NCBI GenBank assembly: GCA_963732095.1
Contig: CAVSZA010000024.1
Location: forward strand, 62,001 to 126,000
Reading direction: 5' to 3'
DNA from: AP-15 sp963732095
GTDB taxonomy: Bacteria > Pseudomonadota > Alphaproteobacteria > ATCC43930 > CGMCC-115725
Length of the DNA stretch: 64,000 bases
The notes beneath the pieces are model-generated. The model worked only from the letters and a program-made list of their open reading frames with translations, made no database searches and was not told the origin of the DNA. The translations under genes and the position numbers were made by a program. Positions 34,559 through 43,422 of this stretch are shown here, in pieces; within the stretch, counting starts at the first letter, position 1; every line of letters starts with the position of its first letter.

Positions 34559-35496
34559 GGGCCGGTGAGCTCCCCCTGCTCGTTGAGCAACGGAACGCCG
34601 TAATCGCGCAGGATGGAGGTTATGTCGTCTTGCCGTTTAAGGATCGCGGCGTTGATTCTTCGCCGCCATTCCGGCTCGTTCGCACGGACCCCCATCGCGA
34701 TGTGGTATTCCATGCGGGCCGCACCCGGCTCGTCCTTGAGCGGAACCAAGGTGAGCGGCAGGTCATCATGCTTGCGGAAGTAGCCCGCGATCGGTCCCCA
34801 CAGAAAGCCAACGTCGATCGTGCCGTCGATCACGTCCTGGACCATCTGGTGGGTTGGCGATTCGGCGCGGGTATCGACAGTCAGAGCGTAGGGCTTCGTG
34901 TGGGACATCAACTCGTGGCGCACGAGAAGATCTGCTGGAGGAGTTCCGGCGACGACACCGAGACGCAGGCCCGTCAAGCGGGCGTCCTGCGCTCCCTCGA
35001 CTGCAAGATTTTTGTCCGAGCGGTAGAACATCATGTAAGTGGTGAAATAATAGGGGTTGGTCGTCTGCATGATCTCGTCGCCGGCGACCGTTCCGACTAC
35101 CAGGTCACAAAGATGCGCGCGCAGCGTATTACGCACGAACCCGATGACCTGCGGAAACCACGCGTAATCGACCTTAAGGCCGAGTTCGCTGCCCATCAGC
35201 TCGGCGATCTTGTTCTCGAACCCCTCCTTTTTTTCGTCGGAGAATGGCAGGTTGCTCGGATCGGCGCAGACTTTGAGCTCGCTGCGATCGACGGTGTCGC
35301 TGGTCTGCGCGGCGGCCGGCCCGCCGCCGAGTAAGAGCTCACAGAGCAATGCTGGTGCGACGCGCAGGCACGCACCAATCGCTCGACTGGGGACGCTCCT
35401 TAGAGCCCGTAAATCGACTGGATCGGCGGTGGTGCGTCCTTCGAGACGGCCCCTCCGGGGCCTCCTCAGGATGAGGTGCTCTTGTGATCCCATCAC
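34555..35496 (-). CDS. Quinoprotein-dehydrogenase-associated substrate-binding protein (MoxJ/XoxJ-like)
   Basis: Family 3-type binding fold: SELKVCADPSNLPFSDEKKEGFENKIAELM after the export signal, then DLVVGTVAGDEIMQTTNPYY and GLRLGVVAGTPPADLLV. MoxJ/XoxJ proteins are thought to help activate the PQQ enzyme rather than to import a ligand. A signal segment ends GGGPAAAQ. The start is doubtful: the only in-frame ATGs (35496 and 35493) lie within a palindromic repeat, giving a 60-residue unusual leader; a TTG nearer the hydrophobic stretch would give a normal signal peptide. Confidence 0.85.
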   Translation of the reverse strand: MMGSQEHLILRRPRRGRLEGRTTADPVDLRALRSVPSRAIGACLRVAPALLCELLLGGGPAAAQTSDTVDRSELKVCADPSNLPFSDEKKEGFENKIAELMGSELGLKVDYAWFPQVIGFVRNTLRAHLCDLVVGTVAGDEIMQTTNPYYFTTYMMFYRSDKNLAVEGAQDARLTGLRLGVVAGTPPADLLVRHELMSHTKPYALTVDTRAESPTHQMVQDVIDGTIDVGFLWGPIAGYFRKHDDLPLTLVPLKDEPGAARMEYHIAMGVRANEPEWRRRINAAILKRQDDITSILRDYGVPLLNEQGELTGP

Positions 35497-35546
35497 AGGC
35501 TTACCTCATGCTGAAGGAGCGCCGAAAGGCCGTCTCGAAGCATAAG
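35438..35546. repeat. Inverted-repeat element covering the 5' end of the XoxJ-like gene
   Basis: ccttcgagacggcccctccgg and a matching arm cgccgaaaggccgtctcgaag lie in opposite orientation about 70 bp apart, each next to ctcaggatgagg or cctcatgctgaagg. This is a common dispersed element of Bradyrhizobium-like genomes. It fills the space between the cytochrome and XoxJ-like genes and supplies the first codons of the latter in its longest reading. Confidence 0.7.
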
Positions 35547-35560
35547 GCGGCGCTCATCGA

Positions 35561-35989
35561 TCAATCACCGATCCGTGGCGGCCGGCCGCGGCCCAGTACG
35601 CCGTCGGCGCGCGCCTTCAGATAGGCCCAGATGTCGTCAAGGTAGCTGACGACGTCCTCGACCTCGCCAAAAGGCGGCATCACATTCTCACTGGCGGCGT
35701 TGACGTTGGTGCGACCGTTGACGACGATTTCATTGAATTCATCTTGCGTCATGTGCTTGGCCGAATCGACGAGCGAGGGCGCATAGGAGCTGCCGGCCCC
35801 GTCCGGCCCATGGCAGCGCAAGCATGATTCCGTGTAGCGGCGCCACCCGTTAAAGGTCTTCTTGTCGACCTTGCCATCTGTGATCGTGTACGGCTTCTCG
35901 GCAGTCTTATCGTTTTCCGCCGCCAGGCCGAGACCCACGCTGATAGCCAGCGCGGCAACCGTGAGCAACAGCGGTGGCAGCACTTTCAC
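35561..35989 (-). CDS. c-type cytochrome associated with methanol oxidation (XoxG-like)
   Basis: 142 residues from the GTG at 35989, preceded by GGGAGTACCC; longer readings to 36073 overlap xoxF and lack a ribosome site. Signal peptide VKVLPPLLLTVAALAISVGL. CLRCH heme motif in YTESCLRCHGPDGAGSSYAPS and a Met in NVMPPFGEVEDV as likely axial ligand. It resembles the methanol-metabolism-related cytochrome family. It follows xoxF by about 67 bp and would take electrons from its PQQ. Confidence 0.88.
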   Translation of the reverse strand: MKVLPPLLLTVAALAISVGLGLAAENDKTAEKPYTITDGKVDKKTFNGWRRYTESCLRCHGPDGAGSSYAPSLVDSAKHMTQDEFNEIVVNGRTNVNAASENVMPPFGEVEDVVSYLDDIWAYLKARADGVLGRGRPPRIGD

Positions 35990-36056
35990 CGGGTACTCCC
36001 ACAGGAAAGCCGGCATCCAGGTGCGAATGCCGGCCGTTGTCACCGCTAGCGGACGG

Positions 36057-37841
36057 CTATTCGGGTAGACCAAACACGGTCAGGACGCCGCCGAGCTGGG
36101 TATAGTTGGCCAAGGCCTTGTACGCGCCAACCGCGCCAAGCCCGTCGGTGTCTTTTGTCAGACCCGCCGCCATGCCGATCCCGGCCCAGCCACCGACGCC
36201 CGACAGCACGGCGATGTATTGCTTGCCGCCATGCGAGAAGGTGTTGACGTTGCCGATGATCCCAGAGGGTGTCTTGAACCGGTAGAGCTCTTTGCCGGTC
36301 TGCATGTCGACCGCTTTCAGGTAGCCCTCGAGCGTGCCGTAGAACACGACATCACCGGCGGTCGCCAAGGCGCCCGACCACACCGAGAACGGCTCCGGAT
36401 CCGACCAGACGATCTTGCCTGTGCTCGGGTCCCAGGCGATGAAATTGCCGAGGTTATTATCGCCCTGCGGCGGATACATCGACAATGTCGCGCCGACATA
36501 AGGCTGACCGGCGGTGTACGAGACCTTGAAAGGCTCGTAATCCATGCAGACGTGGTTTGTCGGCACATAGAACAGCCCGGTCTTCGGCGAGAATGAGGCC
36601 GGCTGCTGGTCTTTCGAGCCGAGCGCCGCCGGACAGACATTCTTATAATTCTTGTCCTCGCCCTGGGAGCCGGGGGCATACTCGGCGACCACCTCGGGCC
36701 GGCCGGTCTGTATGTCGACCTTGGTCGCCCAATTAACCTTCGGGTCGTACTTTTCGGCGACCAGCAGCGCGCCGGTCTCGCGATTGAGCGTGTAGCCGAA
36801 GCCGTTGCGGTCGAAGTGGACGAGCGCCTTGGTCGGCTGGCCCTTCACGTTGATGTCGGCCAGGATCATCTCGTTGACGCCGTCATAGTCCCACTGGTCG
36901 TGCGGCGTCATCTGGTAGACCCATTTGGCGACCCCAGTATCGGGATTGCGGGCGAATATCGTCATCGACCATTTGTTGTCGCCGGGCCGCTGCACCGGGT
37001 TCCAGGTGCTCGGATTGCCCGAGCCGTAATAGACCAGATTGAGCTGCGGATCGTAGGAGATCCAACCCCAGGTGTCGCCGCCGCCGATCTTCCACTCGTC
37101 GCCCTGCCAGGTCTTCAATGACAAATCCTTGCCGACCGGCTTGCCGAGTTCGGTGGTGTTGGCGTCGAACAAAATCTCGTTGTCAGGCCCTTCCGAATAG
37201 GCCCGCCATGCTTTCGATCCGTCCTTGATATTGTAGGCCGTAACGTGCCCTTGGACGCCGAACTCGCCGCCGCTGATGCCGACGAGCACCTTGTCCTTGA
37301 CGATCAATGGGGCGCTCGTGGCTGTTTCACCCTTCTTCGGATCGCCGTTCTTGACGCTCCACACGACATTGCCGGTCTTGGCGTCCAACGCCACGAGCGT
37401 CGTGTCGGCCTGGTTGAGGAAAATCTTGCCGTCGCCATAAGCGACGCCCCGGTTCACCGTGTCGCAGCACATCACCGGGATGACCGTCGGATCCTGCTTT
37501 GGCTCATATTTCCACAAGATCTGCCCGTTGTGATTCAGATCGAGAGCAAAGACGTTGTTCGGAAACGGAGTATGTATGTACATGACATCGCCGATAACCA
37601 ACGGGCCGCCCTCATGCCCGCGTAGTACTCCGGTGGAGAATGTCCACAGCGGACGCAAATTCTTCGCGTTGTCCTTATTTATTTGGTTCAGCTCGCTGTA
37701 ACGCGTGTTGGCGTAGTTGCCAGCGGGCATAACCCATTGGTTGGAGTCTTTCGACAGCTTGATCAGCTCATCATTGGCGTTGGCGCCGCCCGCAAAGAGC
37801 GCGAGCACGGGCGCCGCGAGCCACAAGCGTGATGACTTCAT
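36057..37841 (-). CDS. xoxF: XoxF-type lanthanide-dependent PQQ alcohol (methanol) dehydrogenase
   Basis: 594 residues from the ATG at 37841; GGGGAGG lies 9 bases upstream and adjoins another ATG at 37850, too close to use. Signal peptide ends about residue 22 (FAGGANA). Eight-bladed quinoprotein propeller with the vicinal disulfide C125-C126 (MCCDTVNRG). Metal ligands E193, N276 and D318 are followed by D320 (QWDYDGVN); this extra aspartate marks lanthanide use. It oxidises methanol or other primary alcohols in the periplasm. Leads a group with cytochrome, XoxJ-like and CxxxCW genes. Which alcohols it prefers cannot be told. Confidence 0.95.
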   Translation of the reverse strand: MKSSRLWLAAPVLALFAGGANANDELIKLSKDSNQWVMPAGNYANTRYSELNQINKDNAKNLRPLWTFSTGVLRGHEGGPLVIGDVMYIHTPFPNNVFALDLNHNGQILWKYEPKQDPTVIPVMCCDTVNRGVAYGDGKIFLNQADTTLVALDAKTGNVVWSVKNGDPKKGETATSAPLIVKDKVLVGISGGEFGVQGHVTAYNIKDGSKAWRAYSEGPDNEILFDANTTELGKPVGKDLSLKTWQGDEWKIGGGDTWGWISYDPQLNLVYYGSGNPSTWNPVQRPGDNKWSMTIFARNPDTGVAKWVYQMTPHDQWDYDGVNEMILADINVKGQPTKALVHFDRNGFGYTLNRETGALLVAEKYDPKVNWATKVDIQTGRPEVVAEYAPGSQGEDKNYKNVCPAALGSKDQQPASFSPKTGLFYVPTNHVCMDYEPFKVSYTAGQPYVGATLSMYPPQGDNNLGNFIAWDPSTGKIVWSDPEPFSVWSGALATAGDVVFYGTLEGYLKAVDMQTGKELYRFKTPSGIIGNVNTFSHGGKQYIAVLSGVGGWAGIGMAAGLTKDTDGLGAVGAYKALANYTQLGGVLTVFGLPE

Positions 37842-38060
37842 CGCCTTCATCCTCCCCTCGTTGATTAGTAAATAGGTTAAGACAACGGATGCTATTTCAC
37901 TTCCCCTTAATGCACAAGCGGAACAGCGACGGGCTGTAGCTGCCTCGTGATCTGTCCTGTTTTTGTAGCGCGTGACCTCTCCAGTGGCACGTGCCATTGA
38001 CCGGAGCGTGTACGCCTACCTAGAAAGGAACGGGATCCTCTATGGAAGGACGCGCGCGCG

Positions 38061-38663
38061 GTGACGGTCTTTCATCTGCTGCGGCATGGCGAGCACGTGC
38101 TGCGGGGTCGCGTGCTTGCCGGGCGTACGCCCGGGGTCGGCCTGTCAGCGCGGGGCCGCGCCGAAATCGCTGCGGTCGCCGACCGCCTCGCCGAAGAACA
38201 GGTCGCCGCGCTCTACTCGAGCCCGCTGCAACGCGCTCGCGAGTCGGCCGAGATCCTCGCCGAGAGGCTGGATCTGCCGATTGCGTATCGCGAAGACGTG
38301 ATCGAGCTCGATTTTGGCGAGTGGACCGGCCTGACCTTTGATGCCGTCAGAACGGACGAGCGGTGGCGATTGTGGAGCGCCTGCCGCAGCATCGCCTGCG
38401 TTCCCGGGGGCGAGAGCATGCGCCAGGTCCAGGAGCGGGCCGTCAAGGCCTTGTTCGAGCTGCGCGAAGCGCACCGGGACGGGACGGTGGTCGTCGTCAG
38501 CCATGGCGACGTGATCCGCGCCGCATTGCTCTTCGCGCTCGGAATGCCGCTCGATTTCTATTCGCGGATCGAGGTCGGCCTCGCTTCGATCAGCACGATC
38601 CAGATCGACGATTTCGGGATTCGCGTGCTGGCCCTAAACGAACGGCCCCGGCTCTCTCTGTGA
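38061..38663 (+). CDS. Histidine phosphatase family protein
   Basis: 200 residues, GTG start. LLRHGEH gives the catalytic R8-H9-G10; the second histidine is in VVVSHGD (about 147-152), and ELDFGEWTGLTF contains the acid-base Glu region. The size matches phosphoglycerate-mutase-like phosphatases such as CobC/GpmB types; substrate not assignable. Followed 13 bp later by the aspartic protease-like gene on the same strand, possibly one unit. Confidence 0.9.
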   Translation: MTVFHLLRHGEHVLRGRVLAGRTPGVGLSARGRAEIAAVADRLAEEQVAALYSSPLQRARESAEILAERLDLPIAYREDVIELDFGEWTGLTFDAVRTDERWRLWSACRSIACVPGGESMRQVQERAVKALFELREAHRDGTVVVVSHGDVIRAALLFALGMPLDFYSRIEVGLASISTIQIDDFGIRVLALNERPRLSL

Positions 38664-38676
38664 TTTCATCAAACAT

Positions 38677-39615
38677 TTGATGTTCTTCGCCCGACTACCG
38701 CGTCGAGCTCTGTGGGGCGCCGTCGTGCTCGCGTTGGTGCTCGGGAATGCGGCGGCGGCGGATACCCGAGCCGTCGGCTGCGGCACCAGCCGGGTCGGCG
38801 AGATTACCGTTGCGACACTGCGCAACGCCCCGATCGTCACCCTCGTCGCCAATGGCGCCCCGGTCACCCTGCTGCTCGATACCGGCGCCGAATGGACGAT
38901 CTTGACGCCTGCCGCCGCCAAGCGCGTCGGCGCGCAATCCCCGCGCATCGAATTTGACCGGCAGATACGCGGCCTTGCCGGCAGCTTGGCGACGAACGAG
39001 GTCGAATTGCGCAGCTTCACTGCCGGCACCGTGGCGATACCGTGGCGCCGGGTGCGCGTCGCCTCGCTCAATATGCCGAGTGTATTCTCCGGCCCGCTCG
39101 ACGGCGTCCTCGGCGCCGACACATTGAGCAGTTTCGATGTCGACCTCGATCTGCCGCATCACCGAATGGTGTTCTACGGCAAGCAATCCTGCCCGAGCGC
39201 GGCACCGGCCTGGGCCGAGCCCTACGCGACGATCGCGGTGCGCAAGACCTTCAGCAACCACCTTTCCTTTCCGACGCAGCTCGACGGCCGCCCGATCGAC
39301 ACTTTTATCGATACCGGCGCGCAACTGAGCGTGCTCTCCAGCAGAGCCGCACTGGCTCTCGGCGTGACCGAGGCGGCCCTGTCACGCGACCGTGCGACGG
39401 TAACGCTCGGTGCGGCAGCAGAGCGGCTGAACTCCCACCTTCACCGCTTTTCGCATATGGAAGTCGGGGGAGAGGTCGTCCGCAATCCTGAACTGATCGT
39501 CGCAGATGTGAGCCTGAAAGATGCCGACCTCGTTCTCGGCATCGATTTTCTCGCCTCGCGGCGGATCTGGCTGTCCTACGGATCGCAGCAGATTTTCCTG
39601 TCGCGCCGGACTTAG
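38677..39615 (+). CDS. Retropepsin-like aspartic protease with two domains
   Basis: 312 residues. Signal peptide to about 27 (ALVLGNAAA). Two retropepsin-type halves, each with an active-site triplet: LLLDTGAEWT (66-75) and FIDTGAQLSV (210-219), each followed by the strand GLxxDTLSSF- or LGIDFLAS-like region. Retropepsins normally dimerise; a two-domain chain could form the active site within one protein, as in pepsin. Periplasmic protease function is plausible, peptide substrate unknown. A simpler single-domain relative lies at 59951. Confidence 0.85.
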   Translation: MMFFARLPRRALWGAVVLALVLGNAAAADTRAVGCGTSRVGEITVATLRNAPIVTLVANGAPVTLLLDTGAEWTILTPAAAKRVGAQSPRIEFDRQIRGLAGSLATNEVELRSFTAGTVAIPWRRVRVASLNMPSVFSGPLDGVLGADTLSSFDVDLDLPHHRMVFYGKQSCPSAAPAWAEPYATIAVRKTFSNHLSFPTQLDGRPIDTFIDTGAQLSVLSSRAALALGVTEAALSRDRATVTLGAAAERLNSHLHRFSHMEVGGEVVRNPELIVADVSLKDADLVLGIDFLASRRIWLSYGSQQIFLSRRT

Positions 39616-39704
39616 GCCGCCTGGCGCCGCTGCGATCGGCACGACCCTGTTATTCGCTGCCGCGATCCCAATATACTACCTTTGATCCCAAAGGCAGAGT
39701 AGCG

Positions 39705-39887
39705 ATGACTCCGGACGAACTAGCCGACGCCGCCCGCAATCTTGCGCATGCGCTCGGCATCACCGTCTATATTCGGGATGGGCGGATCTACCAGCACGGG
39801 CCGGGGGTCGAGATCTTGCCGCCGCCGGGCGCCTGCCCAACCGCGCCGGGCGCGCCCTACTCCCACGAAGAGGCGCCTGTCGACTAA
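39705..39887 (+). CDS. Small hypothetical protein (60 aa)
   Basis: Start ATG with ggcagag upstream. TPDELADAARNLAHALGITV reads as a helix and strand, IRDGRIYQHGPGVEIL as a second part; the tail is Pro-rich. No known domain. It stands before another short ORF and on its own strand, with codon choice similar to genes around, so probably real but unproven. Confidence 0.5.
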   Translation: MTPDELADAARNLAHALGITVYIRDGRIYQHGPGVEILPPPGACPTAPGAPYSHEEAPVD

Positions 39888-39928
39888 ACGGATCGAGCAT
39901 AAGGGCTCGGTAGGACCGGATACCGCCC

Positions 39929-40156
39929 ATGCCAAAGACACACCCCCACGCCGAGGCGATATACCGGGTGATCCCTCTCGATGACGGGTCGTTCGGCGTC
40001 GAGGTCAGTATCCCGGAGAACTATCCGACCACGGTCAAGCCGTTCGGCACCGAAGCCGATGCCGAGGCGTGGATCACCGGGCATCGCGAACGGGTGCAGT
40101 CCGAGAACCAGGCGGGCCGCTGGTTCACCAGGCCTTCCGGCAACCGTCGCCGCTAA
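39929..40156 (+). CDS. Small conserved hypothetical protein (75 aa)
   Basis: AIYRVIPLDDGSFGVEVSIP followed by TVKPFGTEADAEAWITGHRERV resembles short alphaproteobacterial proteins with a strand-rich half and a final helix. No catalytic motif or membrane segment. Converges with the hydrolase gene, whose stop is 16 bp away. Function unknown. Confidence 0.65.
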   Translation: MPKTHPHAEAIYRVIPLDDGSFGVEVSIPENYPTTVKPFGTEADAEAWITGHRERVQSENQAGRWFTRPSGNRRR

Positions 40157-40171
40157 ACCGAGATACCGCAG

Positions 40172-41095
40172 TTATTGCCGATCGCGGCGCGGCGGCATCA
40201 TCAGAAACGCGTGCACCGTATGCCAGAGCTGGTGGCGGTTGTGGCCGAAGACGAGCGCATGTGCCGCCCCCGGCAGGACGACGAACTGGCGGTCGGGGTT
40301 GGGCAATTGCCGGAAGAAGTCGAGCAGATCCTCTTCGCTCGCGATCCCGTCATGCTCGCCGCGCACGATCATGACCGGCGCCTGCACTTCGCGCGGATCG
40401 ACGACCGGCAGGTTGGCTGTCATGTCCAGGTAGGTTCCGGTCGGCACCTGGTCGCCGAAGACGAGCTCGGCATCGGCCAGCTCCTCGGCGACGGCGGGAT
40501 CGCTCGTCCCCGGATGGTCTCTCGTGAATATACTGCGGATCATCGCGCGGTCGCGCAGCCGGGTGTTGTGGGTGCGAAAATAGTCGAGCTGCTCGGTACG
40601 CTTGGCCAGGGTCGGGGAGTTCCGGCCAGTATATGTGAACGCGTTCAGCACGAGCCGATCGACCCGCTCGGGCCGCACCATCGCGAAGGCGGCTGCGCGC
40701 AACGCGCCCGAGGATTCGCCCATGAAGTGCATCCGTTTCTGGCCGGTCTCGCCGATCACCAGCTCGGTCGCGGCAACGAGATCGGCGACGCCGCTGGCGA
40801 TGTCGGAATTGCCCGAGGTTCGCGACGAACGCCCGTAATTCTCGTGATCCATCGTCCACACGTCAAAGCCGAGCCCGGCGAAGACGTTCATCGTCGAGTA
40901 TTCGCCGGCGCCGGGAACCGCCAGGTCGAACGATGACAGCGCCGAATTCGACGAGCCGTGGACGAGGAAGAGAACCGGGCGGGGCGGCCCTCCCGGCACC
41001 GGCTCGATGTGCTTGCGGTAGACCGCGAGCGAAACCTCGCCCTTGGGCACGGTATAATCGGTGCGTGACGGGGTTGCGTGCTGATCGTCGGCCAT
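40172..41095 (-). CDS. Alpha/beta hydrolase
   Basis: 307 residues from the ATG at 41095 (AAGGGG 6 bases upstream; the longer reading to 41143 lacks a site). Oxyanion HG in FLVHGSSN (44-51). Nucleophile S128 in GESSG, acid D249 in GEHDG, base H279 in GAAHAL, so the triad is complete. No signal peptide, so cytoplasmic. It could be an ester, lactone or haloalkane hydrolase; the substrate is not readable. Divergent from the LLM monooxygenase gene at 41189. Confidence 0.88.
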   Translation of the reverse strand: MADDQHATPSRTDYTVPKGEVSLAVYRKHIEPVPGGPPRPVLFLVHGSSNSALSSFDLAVPGAGEYSTMNVFAGLGFDVWTMDHENYGRSSRTSGNSDIASGVADLVAATELVIGETGQKRMHFMGESSGALRAAAFAMVRPERVDRLVLNAFTYTGRNSPTLAKRTEQLDYFRTHNTRLRDRAMIRSIFTRDHPGTSDPAVAEELADAELVFGDQVPTGTYLDMTANLPVVDPREVQAPVMIVRGEHDGIASEEDLLDFFRQLPNPDRQFVVLPGAAHALVFGHNRHQLWHTVHAFLMMPPRRDRQ

Positions 41096-41188
41096 CGGGA
41101 CCCCTTGACTTGATTTCGCGGCAGTCTGCGCCAACTGCAGCATCGGCTCGCGGCACGGGTTTGTCCACCAACCGAGGGAGCAGCAGCG

Positions 41189-42526
41189 ATGACCGGGTCA
41201 CGTCGATTGCATTTGGGAGCCTTCATGCGCCCGGTCGGCATCCATACCGCCTGGTGGCGCTATCCCGGCGCCTCCTCCGACGCCAATTTCAATCTGAAGC
41301 ACCTGATCCGGTTTGCGCAGAAGCTGGAGCATGGCCGGTTCGACGCGTGGTTCATGGCCGACCACCTAGCCGTCCTCAACATGCCGATGGCCGCCCTGAA
41401 GCGCAGCGCCACGGTGACCTCATTCGACCCGCTGACCTTATTGCCGGCCTTGGCGATGGTGACCGAACATCTCGGTCTGATCGCCACCGCCTCCTCCACC
41501 TTCGAGCCGGCCTACATGATCGCGCGTCGCTTCGCGTCGCTCGACCATATCAGCGGCGGGCGCGCCGGCTGGAACCTGGTCACGACTTCCAACCCCGACG
41601 CCGCACTCAATTTCGGATTGACCGAGCATATGGAGCATGGCGAGCGTTACCGCCGCGCCCGCGAGTTCTACGAAGTCGTGACCGGCCTCTGGGACAGCTG
41701 GGCCGAGGACGCATTCATCCGCGATGTCGAGAACGGCATTTATTTCGACCCCGAGCGGATGCATGTGCTCGACCACAAGGGCGAGTTCCTGTCGGTGCGC
41801 GGCCCCTTGAACATCGCCCGGCCGATCCAGGGCTGGCCGGTCATCGTCCAGGCCGGCGCCTCGGACGCCGGCCGCCAGCTCGCCGCCGAGACCGCGGAAA
41901 TGATCTTCGCCAGCGGCGGCAAGCTCGCCGATGCACAGAGCTATTACGCCGATGTCAGGGAGCGAGCAACAAAGGCCGGGCGCGATCCGGACCACATCAA
42001 GATCCTGCCCGGCTGTCTCGTCGTCGTCGGCGACACCGTGGAGGAGGCGCGCAACAAGCGGGCCCTGCTCGACAGCCTCGTGCATCCCGACAGCGGCATC
42101 GCCTCATTATCGATCGCCCTGGGCTGCGACGCTTCCGTCTTCGACCTCGACGGCCCATTGCCCGAGATCCCGGAGAGCAACGCCAGCAAGAGCGGCCGCG
42201 AGCGGGTCATTGAGCGGGCCCGGCGCGACAATCTGACGGTCCGCCAACTGGCCCAGATCGCCGGCAGCTACGGCGGCCTCGCCCTCGTCGGCACCCCGAA
42301 GATGATCGCCGACCAGATGGAGGAGTGGCTCTACGGCGACGCCTGCGACGGCTTCAACATCATGTTCCCGTGGGTCCCGGGCGGCCTCGACGATTTCGTC
42401 GACCGCGTCGTCCCCGAACTCCAGCGCCGCAACCTCTTTCGCCGCGAATACGAGGGCCAGACCCTGCGCGAAAACCTCGGCCTGCCGCGTCCGGAGAACC
42501 GCTTCTTCGCACAGCGGGGATTCTAA
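41189..42526 (+). CDS. LLM-class monooxygenase, NtaA/SnaA/DszA type
   Basis: 445 residues, the length of the nitrilotriacetate/dibenzothiophene-sulfone monooxygenase group. HLGAFMRPVGIHTAWWRYP at the start, FDAWFMADHLAV (51-62), SGGRAGWNLVTTSNPDAALNFG (about 121-142) and FDAERYRRA-like HGERYRRAREFY are all characteristic. These enzymes use FMNH2 from a separate reductase; an FMN reductase gene occurs at 49093 but is not adjacent. Substrate unknown. Confidence 0.9.
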   Translation: MTGSRRLHLGAFMRPVGIHTAWWRYPGASSDANFNLKHLIRFAQKLEHGRFDAWFMADHLAVLNMPMAALKRSATVTSFDPLTLLPALAMVTEHLGLIATASSTFEPAYMIARRFASLDHISGGRAGWNLVTTSNPDAALNFGLTEHMEHGERYRRAREFYEVVTGLWDSWAEDAFIRDVENGIYFDPERMHVLDHKGEFLSVRGPLNIARPIQGWPVIVQAGASDAGRQLAAETAEMIFASGGKLADAQSYYADVRERATKAGRDPDHIKILPGCLVVVGDTVEEARNKRALLDSLVHPDSGIASLSIALGCDASVFDLDGPLPEIPESNASKSGRERVIERARRDNLTVRQLAQIAGSYGGLALVGTPKMIADQMEEWLYGDACDGFNIMFPWVPGGLDDFVDRVVPELQRRNLFRREYEGQTLRENLGLPRPENRFFAQRGF

Positions 42527-42657
42527 GCCTGTGCCCCACAGATGTTTTCCCGCAGCATTTATGGTCCCCTCTCATAGGTCCGATTTTTGGGACTAATCCA
42601 ACTCCCTGCGCGGTCTAAGTAACTTTTCCCAGGAAGTCTGCCGTAAGGAGTGTTCGA

Positions 42658-43422
42658 ATGAAACGCTTTGAGGACAAGACGATCTTGGTAACCGGCGCAG
42701 GCAGCGGTATCGGCGCGGCTTGCGTCCGGCGCTTATTCGCAGAAGGCGCATCGATCGCCGCGGCAGACGTACGGAAAGAAGAGGTCGATAAGGTCGTCTC
42801 CGAATTCGGAAACAGCGAAAGGATCTTTGGCGCCAGCGTTGACGTTTCGGACCGGGACCAGGTGGCCGCGTTCGTGTCCGGAGCGGTTCGACGGTTCGGA
42901 AAACTCGATGGGCTGGTCAACAGCGCCGGCATCCGGGGCATCGGCAACATTCTGGATACCGATCCCGAGGTTTGGCGGAAGGTCCTGTCGGTCAACCTCG
43001 AAGGCACGTTCAACATGTGCCAGGCTTTCGCCCGTTCCGTGAAAGAAGCGCAAACACAGGCGGCAATCGTCAACCTCAGCTCTGCGGCCGGGATCAGGGG
43101 CGTGCCCAACCGCCTTCCCTATGCCGCCTCGAAATACGGGGTTGTCGGGATCACCCAGACGATGGCATTGGAACTCGGACCGCTTGGCGTCCGCATCAAT
43201 GCCGTCGTGCCGGGAATGATCCGTACGCCGATGACGGCGCCCATGTTCGAGGACCCCGAAAACGTGAAGCGGATTCGCGCGGCTCATCCGATTGGTCGCG
43301 AAGGCCGACCCGAAGAGGTCGCGGCAGCGATTGCCTTCCTGCTGTCCGACGATGCCAGTTTCATCACCGGCGTGGCGCTTCCGGTTGATGGCGGTTCAAC
43401 CGCGGGTATTCCGTCACACTAA
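42658..43422 (+). CDS. SDR-family oxidoreductase
   Basis: 254 residues, aaggagtg before the ATG. NAD(P)-binding TGAGSGIG (12-19), NSAG (88-91), catalytic S141/S142, Y155 and K159, plus N113. Ends with the SDR tail FITGVALPVDGGSTAG. Asp38 after the second strand (AAADVRK) suggests NAD preference over NADP. Typical of classical 3-oxoacyl/alcohol dehydrogenases; substrate unclear. Overlaps the DUF559 gene tail to tail by 4 bp. Confidence 0.92.
   Translation: MKRFEDKTILVTGAGSGIGAACVRRLFAEGASIAAADVRKEEVDKVVSEFGNSERIFGASVDVSDRDQVAAFVSGAVRRFGKLDGLVNSAGIRGIGNILDTDPEVWRKVLSVNLEGTFNMCQAFARSVKEAQTQAAIVNLSSAAGIRGVPNRLPYAASKYGVVGITQTMALELGPLGVRINAVVPGMIRTPMTAPMFEDPENVKRIRAAHPIGREGRPEEVAAAIAFLLSDDASFITGVALPVDGGSTAGIPSH

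Noticed and set aside
28235..35546. CRISPR-like repeats
   Set aside because: The repeats are single palindromic units scattered between genes, without regular spacing or spacers; no cas genes are present.
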